From: Maridesulfovibrio ferrireducens | GTDB taxonomy: Bacteria > Desulfobacterota > Desulfovibrionia > Desulfovibrionales > Desulfovibrionaceae | DNA length: 64,000 nt | NCBI RefSeq assembly: GCF_016342405.1 | Contig: NZ_JAEINN010000013.1 | Coordinates: 1-64,000, forward strand | Direction of reading: 5' to 3' | In this document: piece by piece, positions 7,902 to 14,786 of the stretch | Position numbering within the stretch: the first letter of the stretch is position 1 | Layout: every line of letters begins with the position of its first letter | Notes under the pieces: model-generated | Database searches by the model: none | What the model was told of the DNA's origin: nothing | Seen by the model: only the letters and a program-made list of their open reading frames with translations | Made by a program: the position numbers and the translations under genes

Positions 7902-9494
7902 CTAATAGCGGTTGTAACGATCATCGTTGTAGCCGCCGGTATTTCCTGAACTGCTGTTTCCAGTACGTTCAGTTCTACGGGTTTCGCTAGTTTTTGGTGC
8001 GCGATTACCGAAGTTTTCATCCCGTGGTGCACGGTTACCGAAGTTCTCGTCGCGTGGTGCGCGATTACCGAAGTTTTCATCCTGGGGTGGACGATTACCG
8101 TAGTTTTCCCCGCGTCCGCGAGGAGCTGTATTTTCAGTACGACCACGTCCGTAATTATCATTACGCTCGCCTGTACGAGGTCTGCTGCGTTCTGGGCCGC
8201 GAGCTTCCCCGCGTGAATCATTACGAACAGGACCGCGCGGTGCTCCACGCTCTGGGCCGCGTGCACTACCGCGTTCAGGACCACGAGCTGGGCCGCGAGC
8301 GTCTCCGCGTTCTGGGCCACGTGGTGCTCCACGTTCCGGGCCACGGGCACTGTCGCGCTCAGGACCACGAGCTGGACCGCGTTCAGAGCTGCGTTCAGAT
8401 CCACGACTGTTATAGCTGTCACTTCCGCGACTGTTATAACGATCAGTAGGCTGAGAAGTATATCCTTCGCTGCGCTCTGGGCGTTCAGTTCGTTCGCCAC
8501 CGCGTCCGCCGGCTGCACGACTACGACGTGGAAGAATCAGCACACGCTTCATAGGGCCATCGCCCTTGCTGCGAGTATTAACATGTTTATCTTCCTGCAA
8601 AGCCATATGAACAACTCTGCGGTGATAAGAACTGAGAGGTTTAGTGCTCTGCACCCTTCCGGTATGCATTGCTTTATCTGCAAGATGCCATGCGAGCTGA
8701 CGAAGTTTTTCATCCTGACGTTCGCGATAATCACCTGTATCAATCTGAACACGAACAGAGGTCTGAAGCTTCTTAGAAACCATCCTGTTGCAGAGATACT
8801 GCAAGGAGGAAAGAGTCTGTCCTTCACGGCCGATAATAAGACCGGAATTTTCTTCATCATCAACGAGTACGTTGACTCTATCTTCGCCCACTTCAATTTC
8901 AAGTTTAGGAGGCTGCTGAACGATAGGCTCAATCATCCTTTCAAGAGCTTCGCGAACAGCTGCTGCAATATCTTCAGGATCCGCTTCCATTATGCTGCGA
9001 CGTTCTCTAAAGCCTTCATTTACACTGGAATCAGTATCCGTATCTGCATCAACTGCTTCACTTTTGGATTCAGAAACAGCAGGTACAACGGATTCTTCTC
9101 TGACAGCAACGACAGATTCTCTTTTAACAGCAGGAGTTTCAACTTCTGCGCGAGGAGCAATGGCTGTCTCTTCTCTTACAACAGGAGCTTCCTGCTCTAC
9201 TTTCTTTTCTACAGGTTCAGGCTTTCTTTCTACAGGCCGTTCAACGGGTTTTTCATATCTGGCAGACTGAGCCCTTTCAGGCTTAGTTTCGTTATTTAAT
9301 AAAGATCTACTCTCTCCGCCTCTAGGACGGGCTTTTACTTTGGCATTCTTTTTTCCAACGAGTCCGAAAACCCCGGTAGAACCACCGCTGAGTATTTCAA
9401 TTTCAAGCTTATCGCGATTCAGGTTGAAGTAATCGCAGGCGTTATTAATCGCCTCATCCAGATTCTTCCCTTGGAATTCTTTGAATTCGCTCAT
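7902..9494 (-). CDS. khpB: KhpB/Jag RNA-binding protein with a long RGP/RGG-like tail
   Basis: A 530-aa protein of the Jag (SpoIIIJ-associated)/KhpB family. It has an N-terminal Jag_N domain (FKEFQGKNLDEAINNACDYF, about 1-52), a charged Val/Glu/Pro linker (about 60-190), a KH domain with GREGQTLSSLQYLCNRM, and an R3H domain (YHRRVVHMALQ ... MKRVLILP). Family members bind RNA and affect cell-wall synthesis and division. The unusual part is the last 190 or so residues, an extended low-complexity tail rich in Arg, Gly, Pro and Glu. It consists of repeated RGPERG/ARGPERGAPRG units, then repeated ENFGNRAPRD units. The codons repeat at the DNA level. A GGAG site precedes the ATG. The gene follows yidC by about 50 bases. 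Confidence 0.92.
   Translation of the reverse strand: MSEFKEFQGKNLDEAINNACDYFNLNRDKLEIEILSGGSTGVFGLVGKKNAKVKARPRGGESRSLLNNETKPERAQSARYEKPVERPVERKPEPVEKKVEQEAPVVREETAIAPRAEVETPAVKRESVVAVREESVVPAVSESKSEAVDADTDTDSSVNEGFRERRSIMEADPEDIAAAVREALERMIEPIVQQPPKLEIEVGEDRVNVLVDDEENSGLIIGREGQTLSSLQYLCNRMVSKKLQTSVRVQIDTGDYRERQDEKLRQLAWHLADKAMHTGRVQSTKPLSSYHRRVVHMALQEDKHVNTRSKGDGPMKRVLILPRRSRAAGGRGGERTERPERSEGYTSQPTDRYNSRGSDSYNSRGSERSSERGPARGPERDSARGPERGAPRGPERGDARGPARGPERGSARGPERGAPRGPVRNDSRGEARGPERSRPRTGERNDNYGRGRTENTAPRGRGENYGNRPPQDENFGNRAPRDENFGNRAPRDENFGNRAPKTSETRRTERTGNSSSGNTGGYNDDRYNRY
8001..8120 (-). repeat. 30-bp tandem repeats coding for the ENFGNRAPRD units
   Basis: Four imperfect 30-bp units are read in frame in khpB and encode the ENFGNRAPRD-like decapeptides. 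A second, more diverged repeat block at about 8190-8400 encodes RGPERG/ARGPERGAPRG units. Coding repeats of this kind may vary in copy number between strains. Confidence 0.85.
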
Positions 9495-9547
9495 TCTATC
9501 TCCTAGTAGTGTTCATCACTCAATTAATCCGACTAATCGTACGCCCG

Positions 9548-11152
9548 TTATTTTACTTTGCGAGTAATAATCCACTGCTGGGCTATAGATAGTACGTTGT
9601 TCACTAACCAGTACACAACAAGCCCTGCGGGGAAGTTGAGGAACATAAAGGTGAACACCAGGGGCAAGAACATCATGATTTTCTGCTGAGTCGGATCACC
9701 TGCTGAAGGTGTCATTTTCTGCTGAAGGAACATGGTAGCACCCATCACGATCGGAGTGATGTAAAGCGGGTCTTTAGCCGAAAGGTCGGCAAGCCAAATG
9801 ATATCAGTAAAAGGTAAATAAGTAATGAAATCGGCATGCCTAAGTGCAACCGTTCCCAACAAGGCCTTATACAGACCAAAGAAAACCGGAATTTGCAGCA
9901 CCATGGGTAAACACCCACCAGCCGGATTAACATTATACGTTTTATAGAGCTGCATTGACTCTTTGTTGAGTCTTTCTTTGTCATCACCATATTTTTCACG
10001 AAGCTTTGCAACCATAGGCTGTAAGCGCTTCATCTGTTCCATGGATTTGTAACTTTTCTGTGACAGGGGCCAAAAAAGAATCTTAATGGCAATCGTCAAC
10101 AGGATAATAGAAATACCATAGTTATGTACATACTGGTTAAACCATTCCAGAGCTATTGTCAGCGGTTTTGCAATAATATCAAACCAACCGAAATCAATTG
10201 CTGCAGAAAGGTCGCCCGGAACCTTGTTCATAACAGTCGGGTCCATTGGACCGAAGAAATAAGAACAGTTCAGTTTACGCTCAATCCCTTTATCAAAAGA
10301 AACTGTCTGTTCAGTTGCTATTCTGAAAATGTTGTCCTGAACTTTACCCTTGATGGTAACACCATTAGAACCAGGCAAAAGAGCCAGAATAAAGAAGTTA
10401 GAATCAATAGCTCCCCAGCTCATGTCTCCAGTAACTTCAACTCCGGTCTTTGCGAGGTCTTCGCGATCATCTTCCTGATTTAACCCTTCAGGTCCGAACC
10501 ATGAAATACGGGTAGGATTGTAACGGTCATCCTCGGCACTGAGGCTTTTGGTCGCAGTGGTAAAAGCCAATCTGCCCTGACCGCTGGGATTCGAAACATT
10601 AAGAACACGAACATCTTCATCAATTAAATAGTTGTCTGCATGAAATGTGAGTCTGCGTTCAATTCTGAACCCTTCCACATCTCCGCGAAAAATAAGAGTT
10701 CCGATTTTATCTCCGTCAAGAGACAAATCATTTCCTTCGTATCCCCATACTCCACGGGTCCAAGTGGGGATTCCATTAAGAATAAGTCCCATAGGGGCTT
10801 TGTTTAAAGCATCAGTTCCGACCATATCCACATCAGGAGAGTTCGGTTCTATTGTCTCTTTGTATTTTTTAAGCTTAAAATTCTCAAGCAGTCCGCCCTG
10901 TGAATTAATCACGGCAGAGTAAAGAGGTGTTTCCACTTTCAGTTTAGTTCCTTTAGCAGAAACTATTGCACTGGTGGTGATAGGATCAGGGAATTGATTA
11001 GAAACAGGGCCCTTAACGGCCTCATTCTGTTTAACAACTTGTTGTTGTTCGACAGGTGCAGGTTGTTGCGGCTGAGGAGGAAAAAGGAATTGCCAGCCGA
11101 GAAGTACGACAAATGATAAGGCAACAGCCAAGATAACGCGTTTATTTTCCAT
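9548..11152 (-). CDS. yidC: membrane protein insertase YidC
   Basis: A 534-aa inner-membrane protein with the Gram-negative YidC layout. It has an N-terminal membrane anchor (VILAVALSFVVLLGWQFLF), a Pro/Gln-rich linker, a large periplasmic beta domain (about 60-330), and the conserved C-terminal insertase core with segments near YGISIILLTIAIKILFWPLS, NPAGGCLPMVLQIPVFFGLY and LVVYWLVNNVLSIAQQW. It inserts and folds inner-membrane proteins with or without SecYEG. It lies between yidD and khpB in the conserved order. Confidence 0.97.
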   Translation of the reverse strand: MENKRVILAVALSFVVLLGWQFLFPPQPQQPAPVEQQQVVKQNEAVKGPVSNQFPDPITTSAIVSAKGTKLKVETPLYSAVINSQGGLLENFKLKKYKETIEPNSPDVDMVGTDALNKAPMGLILNGIPTWTRGVWGYEGNDLSLDGDKIGTLIFRGDVEGFRIERRLTFHADNYLIDEDVRVLNVSNPSGQGRLAFTTATKSLSAEDDRYNPTRISWFGPEGLNQEDDREDLAKTGVEVTGDMSWGAIDSNFFILALLPGSNGVTIKGKVQDNIFRIATEQTVSFDKGIERKLNCSYFFGPMDPTVMNKVPGDLSAAIDFGWFDIIAKPLTIALEWFNQYVHNYGISIILLTIAIKILFWPLSQKSYKSMEQMKRLQPMVAKLREKYGDDKERLNKESMQLYKTYNVNPAGGCLPMVLQIPVFFGLYKALLGTVALRHADFITYLPFTDIIWLADLSAKDPLYITPIVMGATMFLQQKMTPSAGDPTQQKIMMFLPLVFTFMFLNFPAGLVVYWLVNNVLSIAQQWIITRKVK

Positions 11153-11178
11153 TTTTTAATTTCTCACTCATTTTGACC

Positions 11179-11445
11179 TTAAAATTCAGGCCGAGACTGC
11201 GCGGTGGTAGATTTTCTTGGGACGGGAACAGGATCATGTCCGCCCTTGCATAACGGATGACAACGCATCAGACGCCACAAAGCGTAAATCCCTCCTCTGA
11301 TCACTCCATGAAGGGATATCGCCTCTATGGCATATTGCGAACAGGTAGGATGAAAGCGGCAACACCCCGGAAACAACGGGGAAATAAACTTCTGATAAAA
11401 GCGTATAGGATAAAGAAACAGAGTCCGCATTCCCTGATTTCTCAT
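11179..11445 (-). CDS. yidD: membrane protein insertion efficiency factor YidD
   Basis: An 88-aa protein with the highly conserved YidD core: [29 protein letters not shown] and [17 protein letters not shown]. It is a small membrane-associated factor thought to assist YidC. The chosen ATG overlaps the rnpA stop (ATGA), giving translational coupling; a second in-frame ATG lies 15 bases downstream. It is followed by yidC after about 25 bases. Confidence 0.92.
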   Translation of the reverse strand: MRNQGMRTLFLYPIRFYQKFISPLFPGCCRFHPTCSQYAIEAISLHGVIRGGIYALWRLMRCHPLCKGGHDPVPVPRKSTTAQSRPEF

Positions 11446-11822
11446 TCCTGATCCGGACTTACGACAAGCTTGTTAAGCTTACCTATTATCGGAATCAGTT
11501 CTTTTTCGACAAGACCAAGAGTGATCTTCTTGCCGTCCAGAGCTCGTTTGGGCACAAAAATTATGTCCGCGCGAAACTGGAATTGATTTTGATAGAGCCT
11601 GAAGAATTCCCGCATTACTCTTTTAATGCGATTCCTAACAACAGCAGGCCCCGCTTTTCTGCTCACGGTAAGGCCCAAACGAACCCCGCCGGGGCCGCTA
11701 CCATGGCATAACACGAACAATATAAAACTCTTCGTGTAGTGTTTCTTTCCCTGCTCATAGCAGTGATCGAAATCAGGCTTCCTAAGGAGACGATGCTCCT
11801 TAGTCCAATTTAAACAGATAAT
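11442..11822 (-). CDS. rnpA: ribonuclease P protein component, non-canonical start
   Basis: The basic protein subunit of RNase P. The diagnostic RNR motif is present ([15 protein letters not shown]) with [12 protein letters not shown] upstream. The conserved N-terminal segment [18 protein letters not shown] is encoded in the same frame back to about 11800, but between the upstream in-frame stop and residue Leu40 (TTG at 11720) there is no ATG, GTG, TTG or CTG. The reading frame overlaps the end of rpmH. The best remaining candidates are ATT at 11822 or ATC at 11819, giving about 126 aa, close to the family length. A start at the TTG near 11720 would delete about 40 conserved residues. The start is therefore inferred; the frame and identity are secure. 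Confidence 0.8.
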   Translation of the reverse strand: MICLNWTKEHRLLRKPDFDHCYEQGKKHYTKSFILFVLCHGSGPGGVRLGLTVSRKAGPAVVRNRIKRVMREFFRLYQNQFQFRADIIFVPKRALDGKKITLGLVEKELIPIIGKLNKLVVSPDQE

Positions 11823-11944
11823 CTTTTGCGTCCCTTAGCACGACGTCTTGCAATTATTGCACGACCATTTTTAGTGCGTGAACGAACGAGGAAACCATGG
11901 GTTCTTTTTCTTCTGATTTTACTAGGCTGATAAGTTCTTTTCAT
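11810..11944 (-). CDS. rpmH: 50S ribosomal protein L34
   Basis: A 44-aa, highly basic protein matching L34 along its whole length: [18 protein letters not shown] at the start and [13 protein letters not shown] at the end. The start sits after a GGAGAAA site. The longer frame reaching 12040 has no family support. It is the first gene of the block and its 3' end overlaps the presumed start of rnpA. Confidence 0.97.
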   Translation of the reverse strand: MKRTYQPSKIRRKRTHGFLVRSRTKNGRAIIARRRAKGRKRLSV

Positions 11945-12320
11945 TGTTCTATTTCTCCAAAAATTATTTTCTTGATTAAGCCGGATTTTTTCCGGACACG
12001 AGGAACGGGAACATATATCCCCAACGGGGGACATCGTCAAGAAATGTTTTTAAAACTGGGCCGACGCTAATTCCTTTTAATCTCACTCCGAATAATATAT
12101 ATTCCTTTGAAGTGAAAACAAGACCGCATACCCTGATGTTTGCCCTTCTGTCAAAGTCTATTAGCACTTAGATACACCATGATTTTATTTTTATCAATTT
12201 TTTGAATAAAAATCTATTGAGATGTATGGCAGAACACTTCATAATGTTTGCGAAGAAAATTAATTAACATACAATCAACTGTTCAATCCATGAATATCTT
12301 ATAATCAAAGGAGAAAATTA
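11945..12320. other. intergenic region between rpmH and the LUD gene
   Basis: The two flanking genes diverge. On the minus strand a sigma-70-like promoter for rpmH is visible (separate entry). A small CCGGA/TCCGG hairpin lies near 11981-11995. A GGAG ribosome site precedes the LUD gene on the plus strand. I see no cluster of DnaA boxes, so I do not call an origin despite the rpmH context. No further gene is supported. Confidence 0.6.
12012..12040 (-). promoter_or_regulatory. predicted rpmH promoter
   Basis: On the minus strand TTGACG (12035-12040) and TATATG (12012-12017) are separated by 17 bases, a good sigma-70 arrangement. They lie about 70-95 bases upstream of the rpmH ATG. The spacer contains a short CCCC/GGGG inverted repeat. 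Confidence 0.5.
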
Positions 12321-12971
12321 ATGCACCCTATACAAAATTTCTGGAACATACGTCTTGGTGAGCTAAAAGAAGTTCTCGATGACAACGGCTTCACCACTCA
12401 TATTGCTAATAATTCCAAAGCTGCAGCCATGCTTGTTCTCGAAAAAATTATTCCTCAACTGTCTCCAGCATCTATCAGCTTCGGCGGGTCCATGACTGTT
12501 GTCGACTCAGGTCTTTATGATCAGATCAAACAGCTCAAAAAGGTCAAAGTAATCGATACGTACGATACTAAACCTTCCGCTGATGAAAAAATCGAGCGCC
12601 GCAGACAGTCTCTTTTAAGCGACCTGTTCATCACAAGCGCGAATGCTGTCACCAATGACGGAGAACTCGTAAACCTCGACGGAACAGGCAACAGAGTCGC
12701 AGCAATGGCTTTCGGGCCGAAGAGTGTTGTCGTTCTAGTAGGCAGAAATAAAATTTGTGGCGATCTTGAAGCTGCAACACGCCGCATCAAAGAATACGTC
12801 GCTCCCGTGAATGCCATGAGACTTAAAAGAAAAACTCCCTGTGCAGTGACAGGCACATGTGCGGATTGCAGTTCTCCTGAACGAATCTGTTCAATATGGG
12901 GTATCACTGAAAAATCCTCCCCTAAAGGACGTATCCACATCATTCTAATCAATGAAGATCTTGGATTTTAA
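12321..12971 (+). CDS. LUD-domain protein (lactate utilisation LutC/YkgG-like family)
   Basis: A 216-aa protein of the LUD (DUF162) family. Supporting motifs are ISFGGSMTVVDSGL, LFITSANAVTNDGELVNLDGTGNRVAAM and VVVLVGRNKI, followed by a Cys cluster, CAVTGTCADCSSPERICSIW, typical of stand-alone LUD proteins. LUD proteins include lactate dehydrogenase subunits (LutB/LutC), but the stand-alone form has no assigned reaction; the Cys cluster may bind metal. A GGAG site lies 8 bases upstream. It is followed by a terminator and then the UPF0280 gene in the same direction. Confidence 0.88.
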   Translation: MHPIQNFWNIRLGELKEVLDDNGFTTHIANNSKAAAMLVLEKIIPQLSPASISFGGSMTVVDSGLYDQIKQLKKVKVIDTYDTKPSADEKIERRRQSLLSDLFITSANAVTNDGELVNLDGTGNRVAAMAFGPKSVVVLVGRNKICGDLEAATRRIKEYVAPVNAMRLKRKTPCAVTGTCADCSSPERICSIWGITEKSSPKGRIHIILINEDLGF

Positions 12972-12989
12972 CCAGTTTTAATCTAAAAA

Positions 12990-13034
12990 AATCAGGCTGA
13001 GTTGTCATTAATGCAACTCAGCCTGATTTTTTAT
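12990..13034 (+). terminator. rho-independent terminator after the LUD gene
   Basis: A perfect 15-bp stem (AATCAGGCTGAGTTG paired with CAACTCAGCCTGATT) with a 9-base loop is followed by a T-rich run. It ends the LUD transcript, so the UPF0280 gene 40 bases later probably depends on read-through or its own promoter. Confidence 0.9.
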
Positions 13035-13076
13035 TAACGTACGATAACCTGTTTTTGCCATGACCACAGGATTAAT

Positions 13077-13847
13077 TTGACCAGAAAAAAGCACACCGGC
13101 CATGCTAGAGATTACAGAAAAAATGTAACTCCTTCTACTGAGGAAACATCGTTTCAAGTAGTAGTTGAACAGACAGACCTTTTTGTCATTGCTCAAAAAA
13201 AACTCAGTTCTGAAGTCGCTGCAATTATCCATAAAGTTCGTTCCGTGATTAAAGCTCATATCTTCCTGAATCCTCAATTCGGAACAAGCCTGACCCCTGT
13301 GGATGTCCCGGAAGGAGCTGATCCGATAATAACAGCCATGGCGCACGCAGCCTCTCTTTGCGGAGTCGGACCAATGGCGGCTGTTGCCGGGGCTGTTGCT
13401 CAGGAAGTAGCGACCAGACTGCAACCGATAAGTGAAAATATTATTGTGGAGAACGGAGGGGACATATTCATGAACTCAACTGTTCCCCGCAGAGTTGCAC
13501 TGCTTTCCGATCCTGAATCCGGTTCTAAAATAGGCTTAATTATCAAGTCAGATGAATTTCCAGTATCAATCTGCTCTTCGTCCGGAACAATAGGCCACTC
13601 TTTAAGCCTTGGCAGCGGTGATCTTGTCACAGTCCGATCTCAGGACGCCCGCCTTGCAGATGCAGCAGCCACAGCCCTTGCCAATCTACTAAAATCCCCT
13701 GCTGACGTTGCTCTCGTCATAGAAAAAGCCCGGACCTTGTCAGAAAGTTTGACAAAATCCGGGGCTGAGTTCGGTCTGGATGGAGTTTTCGTGCAATACG
13801 ATTCTAAAATAGGAGCATGGGGAAATATAGAACTGATTGCCCTGTAA
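13077..13847 (+). CDS. UPF0280 family protein (ApbE-like)
   Basis: A 256-aa protein matching UPF0280, a family with distant similarity to ApbE flavin transferases. Characteristic segments are the RDYRKN start, DPIITAMAHAASLCGVGPMAAVAGAVAQ, IIVENGGDIFMN and SSSGTIGHSLSLGSGDLVTV. The family's role is unproven. The start is a TTG preceded by an AGGA-like site; the family's usual N-terminus begins near here, and no better in-frame ATG exists. It is convergent with the lipoprotein gene that ends 10 bases beyond its stop. Confidence 0.85.
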   Translation: MTRKKHTGHARDYRKNVTPSTEETSFQVVVEQTDLFVIAQKKLSSEVAAIIHKVRSVIKAHIFLNPQFGTSLTPVDVPEGADPIITAMAHAASLCGVGPMAAVAGAVAQEVATRLQPISENIIVENGGDIFMNSTVPRRVALLSDPESGSKIGLIIKSDEFPVSICSSSGTIGHSLSLGSGDLVTVRSQDARLADAAATALANLLKSPADVALVIEKARTLSESLTKSGAEFGLDGVFVQYDSKIGAWGNIELIAL

Positions 13848-13857
13848 GGCTATATTA

Positions 13858-14340
13858 TTAATGACTGACAGCCCGCTCTATCGCCATAAACGGAGGACTG
13901 GTATCGCCCTGCTTCTCCTTGAGGAGCACAAGCCTGTAACCAAAAGAAATAAACAACGGACCTGAATCCAGTTGCTCCGGCTTCAGTTCAAAATCAAACG
14001 GCACGCCAAGCCCTTCTTCAAGCTTTTCAGGCGAAAAGACCTGAATTCCCTGTGCCAGAACAATTCCGTCCTCATCACTTAAGTAGCCCTGAATCCAAAG
14101 TTCTCCAATCCACTGCGCCCATGATGGAACATTTGCTTTTTTGATAAAGGCTGTACCTCGCACTCCGAAACTGTCCTTGCGCGGAATTACCTGATAATCA
14201 AATTTCATAAACTCCATCGACACAGAACTTGGACTCTCAAGTTGCCACGGTTTTCTGCTCAAATGAGAAACGTCAAGATGAGCGCAGCCTGCGGACATCA
14301 AGACAACTAAAGCCAATAAAATTCCGCTTACTTTTTTCAT
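13858..14340 (-). CDS. uncharacterised lipoprotein
   Basis: A 160-aa protein with a clear lipoprotein signal peptide: MKKVSGILLALVVLMSAGC, with the lipobox ending at Cys19. A longer frame from 14364 adds eight residues before the signal and is not preferred. The mature part has mixed beta character, including a pattern FDFELKPEQL and FISFGYRLVLL, and I do not recognise a named domain. It may be anchored to the outer or inner membrane. It lies downstream of the thiamine-binding protein gene on the same strand, with about 75 bases between them. Confidence 0.75.
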   Translation of the reverse strand: MKKVSGILLALVVLMSAGCAHLDVSHLSRKPWQLESPSSVSMEFMKFDYQVIPRKDSFGVRGTAFIKKANVPSWAQWIGELWIQGYLSDEDGIVLAQGIQVFSPEKLEEGLGVPFDFELKPEQLDSGPLFISFGYRLVLLKEKQGDTSPPFMAIERAVSH

Positions 14341-14414
14341 ATCCAAACGCATCCGTCTCTCCAATTCCCAAGGATTTATTTCAAACCTTTTAATATTCTA
14401 ATTTGGAACAACGG

Positions 14415-14708
14415 CTACAACTTAGACTCAACAGATTCAACCTTGCCTTGCAATCTATCGACAGCCCCCCTGCGGCAATCAGCCGTCATAACTATATAGA
14501 TGCGGTCACAATCTGTTGCCAATTCGCGGTAACACTTTGTGATAGCGGCCATAATGTCATCCCACTCTCCTTCGATACTGGTCCCCATCGGACCAAGCTG
14601 GCAGGATAAGCCGCTTGAACGAATAATTTCAACAACCCGCGCGACATAAGGGCTGACACTTACGCCCTTATCGGTTGGAAAGATTGTCAATTCTACTAAA
14701 ACACTCAT
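14415..14708 (-). CDS. MTH1187/YqgV-type thiamine-binding protein (DUF77)
   Basis: A 97-aa ferredoxin-fold protein beginning MSVLVELTIFPTDKGVSVSP and continuing with YVARVVEIIRSSGL and LGPMGTSIEGEWDDIMAAI, the typical signature of the DUF77 thiamine-binding family. Members bind thiamine or similar ligands as oligomers. The start is set by a GGAGAA site 8 bases upstream; the frame extends 17 codons further without support. It is the next gene after glgP on the same strand, separated by about 80 bases, but no functional link is evident. Confidence 0.85.
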   Translation of the reverse strand: MSVLVELTIFPTDKGVSVSPYVARVVEIIRSSGLSCQLGPMGTSIEGEWDDIMAAITKCYRELATDCDRIYIVMTADCRRGAVDRLQGKVESVESKL

Positions 14709-14786
14709 GTTATATTCTCCGGTTAGCATTGATAAATTAATACTACATGTACCGGACATGAGAAAGCAAGCATCATGAATATGTGA

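Noticed and set aside
8001-8120. Regular 30-bp repeats that might suggest CRISPR
   Set aside because: They are contiguous without spacers and code for repeated decapeptides in khpB.
7895-8518. A 207-codon minus-strand frame inside khpB
   Set aside because: It is the shifted frame of the Arg/Gly-rich repeat region and has a biased, low-complexity composition; khpB is the true gene.
8583-9299. A 238-codon plus-strand frame opposite khpB
   Set aside because: No ribosome site or family pattern; it is antisense to the well-supported KH-R3H core.
11945-12320. Possible replication origin next to rpmH
   Set aside because: The gene neighbourhood is suggestive, but I saw no group of DnaA boxes or AT-rich unwinding block.
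14403-14609. A plus-strand frame of 68 codons opposite the thiamine-binding gene
   Set aside because: It is a shadow of a well-supported minus-strand gene and has no ribosome site or similarity.
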